Assembly (NCBI GenBank): GCA_902596665.1
Contig: CACJUN010000001.1
Location: 477,083 to 541,082 of the forward strand
DNA: 64,000 nt
DNA from: an uncultured SAR86 cluster bacterium
Lineage (GTDB): Bacteria > Pseudomonadota > Gammaproteobacteria > Magnimaribacterales > AG-339-G14
Direction: 5' to 3'
The notes beneath the pieces were generated by a model that had not been told where the DNA came from, did not search any database, and saw nothing but the letters and a program-made list of their open reading frames with translations. Each line of letters starts with the position of its first letter. Position 1 is the first letter of the stretch. The position numbers were made by a program, and so were the translations under genes. This document shows positions 1 to 9,944 of this stretch, piece after piece.

Positions 1-49
1 CCGGTGCGTCCCGCCTCTAGTAAGAGATTAGTTGAGATACTTTCTCTTG

Positions 50-79
50 AAAAACCCCGCAAAGTGCGGGGTTTTTTTC
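50..79 (+). terminator. Rho-independent terminator (CCCCGC-AAAGT-GCGGGG followed by T7)
   Basis: Perfect 6-bp GC-rich stem aaaaaccccgcaaagtgcggggttttttt with a T-tract on the plus strand; ends an upstream gene outside or at the edge of the window. Confidence 0.85.
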
Positions 80-881
80 ATTCAGATGTAAGGTCGTGAC
101 CTGATGAAGCAGTTAAACCTCCATCGCAAATAATGGTCTCACCAACAGTGAAATTTCCAGCGCGTGAAGATAAAAATATTGCAAGACCTCCAACATCCTC
201 AGCAGTGCCTATTCTTTTCATAGGGTTTCTTTCAACTAAAGGATCGTAGTTATGAGCCACTGCAGACCCCAACATGTTGCTTGGAAATGGGCCAGGAGCA
301 ATTGCATTTACTAAAATATTATCTTGCACCAATCTTGAGGATAGATGTCTAGTCAAATGATGAACTGCCGCTTTAGATGCACTGTAAACATAGTTTTCAA
401 AAGCCGGTGTATTAATACCATCAATTGAACCGATATTAATCACTCTGGCTGGATTTTCTTTGGTAGATCCTTTCTTTAATAAAGGTAAAAATTTCTGCGT
501 AACAAAAAACATACTTTTGACGTTTAAGTCCATTACCTTATCCCAACCTAGTTCTGAGAATTCTTCAATCGGCTCTCCCCATGCCGCGCCAGCATTATTT
601 ACTAAGATATCTAATTTTGATTCTTTTTGATTTATTTCTTCGAAAAGTTCCTGAATACCCTCCAAACTAGATGCATTATTAGGAATTGAAATACATTCAG
701 CATTGTATTTTTCACTTAGTTCAATTGCTTTATTGTCGCAAGCTTCTGCTTTTCTAGCAGTTATATAAACTTTAGCTCCATTAGCTAAATAAGCGGAAGC
801 GATCATCTCGCCTACCCCTCTTGAACCACCTGTAACTAGTGCTACCTTATCTTTGACAGAAAAAATTTCTTCAATTTTCAT
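78..881 (-). CDS. SDR family oxidoreductase
   Basis: ORF 78..992 trimmed to MKIEEIFSVKDKVALVTGGSRGVGEMIA; Rossmann TGGxxGxG, YxxxK (YSASK) and NNAG motifs. The longer ORF start lies inside tRNA-Asp. Confidence 0.9.
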   Translation of the reverse strand: MKIEEIFSVKDKVALVTGGSRGVGEMIASAYLANGAKVYITARKAEACDNKAIELSEKYNAECISIPNNASSLEGIQELFEEINQKESKLDILVNNAGAAWGEPIEEFSELGWDKVMDLNVKSMFFVTQKFLPLLKKGSTKENPARVINIGSIDGINTPAFENYVYSASKAAVHHLTRHLSSRLVQDNILVNAIAPGPFPSNMLGSAVAHNYDPLVERNPMKRIGTAEDVGGLAIFLSSRAGNFTVGETIICDGGLTASSGHDLTSE

Positions 882-898
882 ATACAACCTTTTATTTA

Positions 899-977
899 TG
901 GCGGACCGGACGGGACTCGAACCCGCGACCTCCGCCGTGACAGGGCGGCGTTCTAACCAGAACTGAACTACCGGTCC
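899..977 (-). tRNA. tRNA-Asp(GTC)
   Basis: Cloverleaf readable on minus strand GGACCGGTAGTTCAGTT...CTGTCAC...GGTTCGAGTCCCGTCCGGTCCGCCA; encoded CCA. Confidence 0.95.
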
Positions 978-1052
978 AATTGAGGTAGACAATTATACAT
1001 AGTATGTAAAGAAAGTAACTTACTTAAAAATGAGAATGTATTTTTTTAAAAT

Positions 1053-2633
1053 TTATATTGGTTTGTTATGTTCTATTCTGAAAGAAATTGGTTTAAGTTT
1101 TCGATAATTCTTTGATTTTACTGTAGAGACATAATGAAACTTTGCTTCAATAAAATCAGAATGAACTGAAATTTCGGTGTAACCTTTATTCTTACCATCC
1201 ATCCAGACTAAATCTCTATTTGATTCAACAAAGGATTTCTCTATTGAATTTACAAGGCTTCCAAAAGTGTCAACAAAATTTGGGGAAGAAATAGAAGGCG
1301 CACCTATTTCGACTCCTATGAAATTACTTTTGTCATATAAATTAGATACCCATGAGCAGTGTGAATCTCCGGCCAAAATTATGTTTGCCTGTGAATTGCT
1401 GATAATTTTATAAAATTTATCTCTTTCTTTGGGATAACCATCCCATTGATCTGTATTGTAAGGAATTTCTTTTCCAGACAGAGCTCTGAATCTCTGTATG
1501 TATGATGGAAATTCGTCGATATCAATTTGACTTAAGATATTTGGTAAATATTTTGGTCCAATTAATATTTGCTGCCCAAAAATTGACCATTTGAATTCAT
1601 TTGAATTGTTATTTTTAATCCATTTAAACTGCTCATTTCCAAGAAGCTTTCTAGGTTTTTGTAAGTCTCTTTTATATGATTTTGTTTTGAAATTTTTACC
1701 CTCAAAATAACTTTCAATATCCAACTGCTTGTCTCTTGCAACCGATCTTGTATCTAACATCATTAGATTTATAAGATTTCCAATTTTAAAACTTCTCCAA
1801 ATTTTTTCTTTTTTACCTTTCTCGCGAATGGGCATCCATTCATAATATGCTTTGAGTGCATTTCGTTTTCTTTCTTGAAAGTTTCCCTCGTTCTTTTGGT
1901 GATTTTCAGCTCCATCTTTCCATGAATCATTAGTGAACTCATGATCATCCCAGACCGCAATCATTGGTTTATTTGCGTGTAGCTTTTTAAGATCATTATC
2001 TTTTCTGTAGGTTGCATGTCTCTTGCGGTAATCATCAAGTGAGATAATTTCGTGTTTAGGTTCAACTAATCTATTCATCTCTTTTGCTTCAGAAGATGCA
2101 TATCCATCGACTGCATATTCATAAAGATAATCGCCCAAGTGAAGAACAAGATGGATATCTGTATTTTCAGCAATTTCTTTGTAAGAATTAAAATATCCTG
2201 CTGGATAATTAGAACAACTACAAAAGGCAATATTGAAACTTCTTGGATTGTAAGAAGGTAAAGTTATTGTTTTACCAATTTCAGAATAAATTTTGTCGGC
2301 AGTAAACCTATAGAAAATTCTTTCTCCATTAAATTGATCTGGGATTCTTGCATCAACTTTCACAGTAAAATCATCGCTTAGTTTTGCAGTTACGCGTCCT
2401 TTAGCAATAATTCTGGAAAAGTCTTTTTGATCAGAAACTTCCCATCTAACTTTCTTCTTTTTGCTTTCAACTCCTGACAATTTTGTCCAGAGAATGACGC
2501 TTGAATTAGTTGGGTCTCCGCTTGCAACTCCATATTTAAAAGAGATTTTTTTATCTTGGCTAAAAGGGAAAATTCTAAATGGCAAGAGAACTAGAAGGAT
2601 GCCAAGGGTACGTAAAAATTGTCTTCTTTTCAT
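1053..2633 (-). CDS. phoD: PhoD-like alkaline phosphatase (metallophosphatase, Tat-type signal KRRQFLR)
   Basis: FKYGVASGDPTNSSVILWTKL, HLGDYLYEY, AVWDDHEFTND and LAGDSHCSW motifs of the PhoD family. Confidence 0.88.
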   Translation of the reverse strand: MKRRQFLRTLGILLVLLPFRIFPFSQDKKISFKYGVASGDPTNSSVILWTKLSGVESKKKKVRWEVSDQKDFSRIIAKGRVTAKLSDDFTVKVDARIPDQFNGERIFYRFTADKIYSEIGKTITLPSYNPRSFNIAFCSCSNYPAGYFNSYKEIAENTDIHLVLHLGDYLYEYAVDGYASSEAKEMNRLVEPKHEIISLDDYRKRHATYRKDNDLKKLHANKPMIAVWDDHEFTNDSWKDGAENHQKNEGNFQERKRNALKAYYEWMPIREKGKKEKIWRSFKIGNLINLMMLDTRSVARDKQLDIESYFEGKNFKTKSYKRDLQKPRKLLGNEQFKWIKNNNSNEFKWSIFGQQILIGPKYLPNILSQIDIDEFPSYIQRFRALSGKEIPYNTDQWDGYPKERDKFYKIISNSQANIILAGDSHCSWVSNLYDKSNFIGVEIGAPSISSPNFVDTFGSLVNSIEKSFVESNRDLVWMDGKNKGYTEISVHSDFIEAKFHYVSTVKSKNYRKLKPISFRIEHNKPI

Positions 2634-2721
2634 TTATAAAAAATAACATTTTTAATTGGAAGTAATGTTACAAAATTGGATATTTTGAACTCAAAAAGGA
2701 GAATTCAAATATTTAGATAAA

Positions 2722-2797
2722 TGGTGGGCGATACAGGACTTGAACCTGTAACTTCCACCTTGTAAGGGTGGCACTCTACCAATTGAGTTAATCGCCC
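2722..2797 (-). tRNA. tRNA-Val(TAC)
   Basis: GGGCGATTAACTCAATTGGTAGAGTGCCACCCTTACAAGGTGGAAGTTACAGGTTCAAGTCCTGTATCGCCCACCA; anticodon loop CTTACAA. Confidence 0.93.
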
Positions 2798-2916
2798 AAA
2801 GAAACGAGGATTATAGTATTCAAGTCTATGCAAGTCATCACTTAGTTAGGCTATCAACAAAATAGACAATATAGAAATATTGAGGCATATTTTATTTAAA
2901 ATTTCTTGAAAAAATC

Positions 2917-4548
2917 ATGTTAGAAGCACAACCATTAAAAACTCGTTTAAACCTAAACGATGATGAATTTATTTCAAATAAAAAATCTATGCTCGGAAAG
3001 CTCGATGAGATTGATGAACTACTCGATGAAGCTGAAGCTGGCGGTGGTCCGAGGCATCATGAAAGACTTGCTGCTAGAGGAAAGCTTCCTGTAAGAGAGA
3101 GAATTTTTAATTTTTTAGATCCTGATAGTCCATTTTTAGAAATTAGCCCACTAGCCGGTTATAAGTCTGACTATCCAGTAGGAGGAGGTTGCGTGGCCGG
3201 CATAGGAGTTTCTGCCGGTGTTGAATGTATTATTTTTGCTAATGATCCAACTGTTTTGGCTGGTGCAATGCAAGCGTTCTCAGTAAAAAAATGGATGAGA
3301 GCAATGCAAATTGCCAGAGACTGCCGCATTCCTTTTGTGCAATTTGTTGAATCAGCTGGCGGAGATTTGAGACCTAGAGGAAACCGTTCTTCAGTTGCTT
3401 TAAATGTTGGTCATTTTGCTGAGTCAGGAAGACAGTTCTATGAGATAACCGAACTATCAAAGCTAGGTATTCCAACTGTAACAATTACTTTTGGATCTTC
3501 CACTGCAGGGGGTGCTTATCAGCCGGGAATGTCAGATTACAATATTTTTGTTAAAGAACAGTCTCAAGTATTTTTGGGTGGTCCGCCATTAGTTAAAATG
3601 GCAACAGGTGAAGAATCTGATGCCGAAAGTCTAGGTGGAGCAAAGATGCATGCTGAAAAATCTGGTTTAGCGGACTATTTTGCGGAAGATGAAATGGATG
3701 CAATAAGAATTGGAAGAGAAGTTATGTCTCATCTTGATTGGTCAAAAGAAGGTAATTCTCCCGATTCTATCTATGAAGAGCCAATTAATGATCAAGAAGA
3801 TTTATTAGGTATTGTGAATCCAAGCTTAAAAAGACCTTTTGATGTTCGTGAAGTAATTTCAAGAATTGCAGATGGTTCAAGGTTTGAAGAATTCAAGCCC
3901 CTCTTTGGTCCAACAATTATATGCGGTTTTATGAAAATTCATGGGCACACAGTTGGAGTTTTGGGAAATAATGGTTCCTTATTTCCAGATTCATCTCAAA
4001 AGGCAGCCCACTTTATTCAACTTTGCAATCAGATAAGCATACCTCTTGTTTTTTTACAAAATATTACAGGTTTTAATATTGGAAAAGAATTTGAGCAGAA
4101 TGGATCGATTAAAAAAGGGGCACAAATGCTAAATGCAGTTTCAAATTCTGAGGTTCCTCATTTGACAGTTATTCTTGGAAACTCATACGGTGCCGGTACA
4201 TATGCCATGTCTGGAAGAGAATTTGGCAATGCTTTTACCTTTTTATGGCCAACAGCAAAGATTGCCGTAATGGGAGGAGAACAAATAGCTGGAGTTATGT
4301 CGATGGTAAGAAGAGCAAAAGCTATGCGTGATGGTCTCCCCTTCGATGAAAAAGAAGATGCGAGAATTGTAGAAGGTCAAAAAATTTCTCATGACAAAGG
4401 TTCTGAAGCTTTAATAGCCACAAGTGCAATTTCCGATGATGGGATTATTGATCCAAGAGATACCAGGACAGTTCTTGGTATTTGCCTTTCTGTTGTAAAC
4501 AATAAAGAAGTTAAGGGATCAGATGGATTTGGAGTGTTCAGACTATGA
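2917..4548 (+). CDS. Acyl-CoA carboxylase carboxyltransferase (beta) subunit, methylcrotonyl/geranyl-CoA carboxylase-like
   Basis: Carboxyltransferase signatures (GSSTAGGAYQPGMSDY, GGEQIAGVMS); partner alpha subunit overlaps downstream. Confidence 0.85.
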   Translation: MLEAQPLKTRLNLNDDEFISNKKSMLGKLDEIDELLDEAEAGGGPRHHERLAARGKLPVRERIFNFLDPDSPFLEISPLAGYKSDYPVGGGCVAGIGVSAGVECIIFANDPTVLAGAMQAFSVKKWMRAMQIARDCRIPFVQFVESAGGDLRPRGNRSSVALNVGHFAESGRQFYEITELSKLGIPTVTITFGSSTAGGAYQPGMSDYNIFVKEQSQVFLGGPPLVKMATGEESDAESLGGAKMHAEKSGLADYFAEDEMDAIRIGREVMSHLDWSKEGNSPDSIYEEPINDQEDLLGIVNPSLKRPFDVREVISRIADGSRFEEFKPLFGPTIICGFMKIHGHTVGVLGNNGSLFPDSSQKAAHFIQLCNQISIPLVFLQNITGFNIGKEFEQNGSIKKGAQMLNAVSNSEVPHLTVILGNSYGAGTYAMSGREFGNAFTFLWPTAKIAVMGGEQIAGVMSMVRRAKAMRDGLPFDEKEDARIVEGQKISHDKGSEALIATSAISDDGIIDPRDTRTVLGICLSVVNNKEVKGSDGFGVFRL

Positions 4549-6467
4549 TCATTAAAAAATTACTAATTGCAAATAGAGGTGAAATTGCAAGTAGAGTGAT
4601 CAGCAGCGCTCAAGATATGGGAATCTCATGTGTTGCTATTTATACACAAGATGATGCTAATTCTCCCTATGTTAAGGAGGCTGATGAAGCTTATAAATTG
4701 AAAGGCAGTTATTTGGATGCGAAAGAAATAATTTCTATTGCAAAAAATTCAGGTTCTCATGCAATTCATCCGGGATATGGCTTTTTATCTGAAAATGCTG
4801 GGTTTGCAAACTCTGTGAAAAAAGCAGGGATCATTTGGATAGGACCAAGCGGGAATGTTATTAAAAAAATGGGAGATAAAATTACCTCTAAGAAACTAGC
4901 TGAAAAGGCTGGTGTTCCGACTCTTCCTATGACTTCTGATGCCAAAGATGCAAAAAAAATTGGATATCCAATTCTTGTTAAAGCTTCTGCTGGAGGAGGT
5001 GGTAAGGGGATGAGAATTGTTGAAGATCCCAAAAAGTTAAAAGAGAGCATATCAGCTGCAGAGCGTGAAGCCGAGAGCGGTTTTGGCGATAAAAGAGTTT
5101 TTTTAGAAAGATATGTAGAAAAATCTCGTCACATAGAGATTCAAATTTTAGGTGATTCTTTTGGAAACGTTGTTCACTTAGGAGAAAGAGAGTGCTCAAT
5201 TCAAAGAAGGCATCAAAAAATTGTTGAAGAATCTCCTTCTACAGTTATTGATCAAGAGCTCAGGGACAAAATTGGATCTGCAGCCGTTCAGCTTGCTTCT
5301 TCACTTAAATATGAATCTGCAGGAACAGTTGAATTTTTATTTGATGATAAAACGAAAGAATTCTTTTTTTTAGAAGTAAACACGAGACTCCAAGTAGAAC
5401 ATCCGGTAACAGAAGAGGTAACTGGTCTAGATCTTGTGAAAGAACAAATAAAGATTGCTCAAGGCAATGAATTAGAGTTTGTTCAAGATGACGTTGAATT
5501 GATAGGTTCATCAATTGAAGTCAGGCTGTATGCCGAAGATCCTGCAAATGAATTTCTCCCAGTCACTGGAGATATAATTGCCTTTGATCCATGTGATAAC
5601 CCTTCTGTACGCTGGGATGTAGGGATCGAAAAAGGAACTGTTGTGTCCTCAAATTTTGATCCTATGCTTGGAAAGGTTATTTCCTATGCTGAAACTAGAG
5701 AGGAAGCTGCTCAAAAGCTAGCCTTGGCTCTTGAAAGAAGTCATTTTGGTGGCATGAGGACAAACCGTGATTATCTTATTTCAATCTTAAGGTCTGAAGA
5801 TTTTCTCAAAGGAAAAACAACAACCGACTTTGTTGAGAGAGTAAATCTCAACACAGAAATTGAATTATCAGAAAAAGAAATTTTTGATCACGCTGTAGCG
5901 GTAGCCATTTGGAATCAAGCTAAAAACAGAGAAAATGCTAGTGTTCTTTCTAACATTCAATCTGGTTGGCATAACGCAAGGCTTCCACATCAAAAAGTAG
6001 ATTTAATTTTTGGTGATGATGTTATTGAGGTCAAATATAAGTCAAAAAGAGGTGGAGACTTTGCTCTTTCAGATGATGCTTTAGTAAAAATTTATGAATT
6101 TGATGATGAATCAATAGATATTGAAATTGATGGAAAAAGGATCATTTCAAAAATTACATATCATGAAGGAAAGTTTCTTATTCAAACCATTAAGGGAGAC
6201 TTACTGTTTGAGATGAAAGAAAGGTTTGAATCCAGCTCGATAAACGAAATAGCCGGAGGCTTAACTGCTCCTATGCCTGGAAAAGTGGTTGATGTACCTG
6301 TCAAAAAAAATGAGTCTGTTAAGTCTGGCCAAACTTTAGTGATTCTAGAAGCTATGAAAATGGAGCATAAGGTAACTGCTCCAAGTGATGGAAACGTTAA
6401 AGAAGTATTGATTGCTGTTGGAGATCAGGTTGAGAGCGGCTCAACTTTAGTGATTTTAGAAGATTAA
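4545..6467 (+). CDS. Acyl-CoA carboxylase alpha subunit (biotin carboxylase + BCCP)
   Basis: KKLLIANRGEIASRVI, KASAGGGGKGMRIV, FLEVNTRLQVEHPVTE; C-terminal biotinylation motif EAMKMEHKV; 4-bp overlap with beta subunit. Confidence 0.95.
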   Translation: MIIKKLLIANRGEIASRVISSAQDMGISCVAIYTQDDANSPYVKEADEAYKLKGSYLDAKEIISIAKNSGSHAIHPGYGFLSENAGFANSVKKAGIIWIGPSGNVIKKMGDKITSKKLAEKAGVPTLPMTSDAKDAKKIGYPILVKASAGGGGKGMRIVEDPKKLKESISAAEREAESGFGDKRVFLERYVEKSRHIEIQILGDSFGNVVHLGERECSIQRRHQKIVEESPSTVIDQELRDKIGSAAVQLASSLKYESAGTVEFLFDDKTKEFFFLEVNTRLQVEHPVTEEVTGLDLVKEQIKIAQGNELEFVQDDVELIGSSIEVRLYAEDPANEFLPVTGDIIAFDPCDNPSVRWDVGIEKGTVVSSNFDPMLGKVISYAETREEAAQKLALALERSHFGGMRTNRDYLISILRSEDFLKGKTTTDFVERVNLNTEIELSEKEIFDHAVAVAIWNQAKNRENASVLSNIQSGWHNARLPHQKVDLIFGDDVIEVKYKSKRGGDFALSDDALVKIYEFDDESIDIEIDGKRIISKITYHEGKFLIQTIKGDLLFEMKERFESSSINEIAGGLTAPMPGKVVDVPVKKNESVKSGQTLVILEAMKMEHKVTAPSDGNVKEVLIAVGDQVESGSTLVILED

Positions 6468-7252
6468 TCCCACTTTGGTTCTCTTTTTTCCAAAAAAGCT
6501 GAAATGCCCTCTTGAGCATCTGGACCCGCAAAGGTTTCCGCACTTTTTTTACCTAAATAAGGTAAAGCTTCATCAAAATTCATTCCATCCTGATTGACAT
6601 AGGCTTCCAGTCCAAATTGCATGGTACCCGGAGCAAGGTTAGCAAGGTCACTTGCAAGGCTATCTACCCTTTCATCTAACTGATCGTTGGGTACAGATTC
6701 ATTTATTAAACCCCACTCCTCTGCTTTTTTTGCATCAATCGCTTGGCCTCTCATGCAGAAATCTAATCCAGCTCTTTTAGGCATTACTCTAAATAGGCCT
6801 GCCATTACCATATGCGGCCAAACTCCTCTGAGTATTTCTGGCGCTGAAAATTTTGCATTTTCCACTGCAATAGCATGAGTGCAATTTGTAACCATCAATA
6901 ATGCGCCGGCATGGACAGAACCCTGAATTTTGCAAATTACGGGTTTATATAAATGCCTTATGGACATACTTATGTCATCAGAGCCTTCTATCCTCGGAAC
7001 ATTTGATTCTTCTTGCTTTCTATTTAAATCTGCTCCAGCACAAAAAACGTCACCTTCGGCAGCGATGATAACTACCCTGATGCTTCTCTCTTGTTTTGCG
7101 TAAGCTAGAGCATAATTAATTTCATTCATCATGACGTTGTTTAATGCGTTCTTTTTCTCTGGTCTATTTAGGGTAAGAGTTAAAACATTGTTGGTAATGT
7201 TTAACTTTGTTGCTTGAAAATTTAAGCCCTCTAAAGATAATTTATCTGTCAT
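6464..7252 (-). CDS. Enoyl-CoA hydratase/isomerase family protein
   Basis: Crotonase fold: LTLNRPEKKNALNN, FCAGADLNRK, KIQGSVHAGALLMV. Confidence 0.9.
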   Translation of the reverse strand: MTDKLSLEGLNFQATKLNITNNVLTLTLNRPEKKNALNNVMMNEINYALAYAKQERSIRVVIIAAEGDVFCAGADLNRKQEESNVPRIEGSDDISMSIRHLYKPVICKIQGSVHAGALLMVTNCTHAIAVENAKFSAPEILRGVWPHMVMAGLFRVMPKRAGLDFCMRGQAIDAKKAEEWGLINESVPNDQLDERVDSLASDLANLAPGTMQFGLEAYVNQDGMNFDEALPYLGKKSAETFAGPDAQEGISAFLEKREPKWD

Positions 7253-7260
7253 ATTTTTTC

Positions 7261-9027
7261 CTATAAAAGTTGTTTGGGTGCTTGAATTATTTTTGCCCTT
7301 AAATATTCCCCGAGTGATTTAGCTTGAGGATCCATTCTAGTCGAAGAAGAAACTCCATCTTGAAGAATTCCACGGACATAGAAATTTAGTGAAAGAATGT
7401 TTGGTAATTCATACCTTTCAATTTCAAAGTTACTTAGATCAGGCAATAATTCCTTAAATTTGTCTACAGTTAAAAAGTCATACAGGAAAGCATAACTGTC
7501 TTTATTTTTTGCCCAAACTCCAACATTCGCACATCCACCCTTGTCGCCTGAACGTGTTCCGTAAAGATTGCCAAATGGAACTTCTTCCAGAATTGTTTTA
7601 TCAACTTCTGGATTAGAGTAAGGTTCTTTTTGATAGAGAATCTCTTCGTAATCAAGCTGGCTTGTTGGAACCACTTCTTTCGTCTCTCCTAGAAAATGAA
7701 CTTGTTCCCTAACAAATTTGCTGTCGACTAAAGCTGGCCAATATTCTATGAAAGGTCCGCTAGGTACTACCCCGCTTCTTCCTGTCCAACCAGGAAAATT
7801 AGCTAAAGCTAGTTCTACAATTTTTGCATTGAATAATCTGCCAACTTTATCAGCATCCTTAGACATTACATCAATTCTTAAGAATGCTTGGGCCTCCTCA
7901 TTACTGTTTGGATTAATTTTATCGGTTCTGTGGAGTTGAACGTCTACCTTATCAAATTGTTCTCTTCCGCCTACATTTTCGAAAATTGAATCAGTAATCA
8001 AATCTGCTTTTTCTTCTATATCTAAACCTGTTAATAAAAGTTCAATTCCGTTTCTAAAACCTCCAGCTAAATTAATACAAACCTTATGTTTGTCTGGAGG
8101 GCTGCTTCCTTTGCAACCACTGACATAAACTCTATCGTTGGATTCTTGTTCGATTTTTAGAGTATCAAAATTGGCAATTACGTCAGGATTAATATAAGCG
8201 GGACTGCTTATTTCATATAGAAGTTGTGCCGTTACAGTACCAACAGAAACCAATCCTCCGGTATTAGGATGTTTAGTAATTGTAAAATTTCCATCCTCTT
8301 CTATTTCTGCAATGGGATAACCAACGTTACTGAATGAAGGCACTTCTCTAAAGAATGAATAATTACCTCCGGTAACTTGCGCTCCACATTCAATTAGGTG
8401 GCCAGCTGCAAGAGCACCAGCTAATTTATCGTAGTCATTTCTTTGCCAATTGAACTTCCAGGCAGCAGGACCAATTACTACTGCAGCATCTGTGACTCTT
8501 GGACAAATAATCACATCTGCTCCTGAGTCCAGCGCTTCTTTAATACCCCAAGCGCCAAAGTAAGCATTTGCAGTTACAGCTTTTTTATCATAATCAAAAA
8601 GAGATACATTCGTATCAATATTTTTTATTTCCTCTCCTGATTCATTTAATTTTGATAATTCAGGCATGAGGTCATCACCATCGATATAAGCTACTTTTAA
8701 CTCTAAATTGAGTTCTGAAACAATGTCTTCAATCATTGAAGCCATGCCTTTTGGGTTTAATCCCCCTGCATTGGTAACAATTTTTATTCCTTCTTGCTGA
8801 CATTTTTCGGCTACATCCTTAAATTGTTTTAAAAAGGTTCCCACATAACCATGATCTTCACCTCTTTTAAGCTTTTGGTTATAAAGAATGGTCATAGTTA
8901 ATTCAGCCAAGTAATCTCCAGTTAGAACATCTATCGGACCTCCATCAACCATATCCTTAGCAGCAGAGAGTTTATCTCCATAGAAACCGCTGCAATTTGC
9001 AATTTTTATTACTTCATTTTTTGTCAT
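7261..9027 (-). CDS. AtuA-like (acyclic terpene utilisation / DUF1446) family protein
   Basis: ANCSGFYGDKLSAAKDMVDGGPIDVLTGDYLAELTM and IVTNAGGLNPKGMA are typical of the AtuA/DUF1446 family. Confidence 0.85.
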   Translation of the reverse strand: MTKNEVIKIANCSGFYGDKLSAAKDMVDGGPIDVLTGDYLAELTMTILYNQKLKRGEDHGYVGTFLKQFKDVAEKCQQEGIKIVTNAGGLNPKGMASMIEDIVSELNLELKVAYIDGDDLMPELSKLNESGEEIKNIDTNVSLFDYDKKAVTANAYFGAWGIKEALDSGADVIICPRVTDAAVVIGPAAWKFNWQRNDYDKLAGALAAGHLIECGAQVTGGNYSFFREVPSFSNVGYPIAEIEEDGNFTITKHPNTGGLVSVGTVTAQLLYEISSPAYINPDVIANFDTLKIEQESNDRVYVSGCKGSSPPDKHKVCINLAGGFRNGIELLLTGLDIEEKADLITDSIFENVGGREQFDKVDVQLHRTDKINPNSNEEAQAFLRIDVMSKDADKVGRLFNAKIVELALANFPGWTGRSGVVPSGPFIEYWPALVDSKFVREQVHFLGETKEVVPTSQLDYEEILYQKEPYSNPEVDKTILEEVPFGNLYGTRSGDKGGCANVGVWAKNKDSYAFLYDFLTVDKFKELLPDLSNFEIERYELPNILSLNFYVRGILQDGVSSSTRMDPQAKSLGEYLRAKIIQAPKQLL

Positions 9028-9907
9028 GATTACTCTTTCTCTCGTTTAAACCCGCAATATAAATTCCTATAATCAAAATAATACCACCTAAGATCTGTTG
9101 AAATAAGAGCAGTTCATTAAAGAGAAACATACTCAATATTGCTGCCGTTAAAACTTGTAAAAGCAAAATGAGAGATGTGAATTGCGCGCTTATCTGAGAT
9201 AAGCCATAAATGACTAATCCTTGTCCAATGATTTGAACCAGCGTGGACTGTAATAAAAGATTCCCTGCTCCCTGAAGAGAAATTGGAAACTTTATACCGG
9301 TCTCAAAAAAACCAAGAGCTAAAAGAGGAATGCAACCAAACAAAGCTGAGTAAAGCATGAGCTGAAATGTATCTAAATTGCTTGATAGTCTTCTCACAGA
9401 TACCAAATATCCTGCATAAAAAATTGCAGCCAGCAAAGAAAGTAAGTCCCCTCTAAGGTTTTTGCCTAAAAAAATATCAAAATTTTGAAGGTTAAGAATA
9501 ATTAAGCTGACGCCTATAAAAGAAAGAATTAAGGAGATTAGAAACAATTTACTAATTCTTTCCTTAAAAAGTAAAAAGGATATGATTCCGACGTATATTG
9601 GCGCAGTGTTAACTAACAAAGCCGCATTAGTTACAGGAGTGATCATGATTGCCGTATGCCATAGTGCAATGTCTGCACCAAAAAATATTCCAGGCAATGC
9701 AAGAATATAAAGATTTGTATTTACGAAAAATTTCTTGCCTTTAATAGCTCCGTAAATCAGTAAAATTAAGAAAGCAAAAAAGAAACGATAAAACCCTGTC
9801 ATCGAGGGAGAAACTTCACTGTAACGCATAAGTATTGGAGCTAATCCAATTAATATCGCACCGATTACCGTGGAAAGGTAAAAAGGATATTTATTTTGAA
9901 CACTCAT
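9014..9907 (-). CDS. DMT superfamily transporter (EamA domain)
   Basis: Ten-TM pattern with two EamA repeats; ORF extends to 9925 but start is more plausible at MSVQNKYPFYL. Confidence 0.85.
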   Translation of the reverse strand: MSVQNKYPFYLSTVIGAILIGLAPILMRYSEVSPSMTGFYRFFFAFLILLIYGAIKGKKFFVNTNLYILALPGIFFGADIALWHTAIMITPVTNAALLVNTAPIYVGIISFLLFKERISKLFLISLILSFIGVSLIILNLQNFDIFLGKNLRGDLLSLLAAIFYAGYLVSVRRLSSNLDTFQLMLYSALFGCIPLLALGFFETGIKFPISLQGAGNLLLQSTLVQIIGQGLVIYGLSQISAQFTSLILLLQVLTAAILSMFLFNELLLFQQILGGIILIIGIYIAGLNERKSNHDKK

Positions 9908-9944
9908 CTTTAAGCATTTATTCAAGATTAGCTATACTGCACTA

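Noticed and set aside
882-992. N-terminal 37-aa extension of the first SDR ORF (MSTSIGPVVQFWLERRPVTAEVAGSSPVRSAINKRLY)
   Set aside because: It translates through tRNA-Asp on the same strand; the family N-terminus begins at MKIEEIFSVKDK (881).
4766-5514. Antisense ORFs of 69-94 aa opposite the carboxylase alpha subunit
   Set aside because: Low-complexity shadow ORFs opposite a strongly supported CDS; no recognisable domain.
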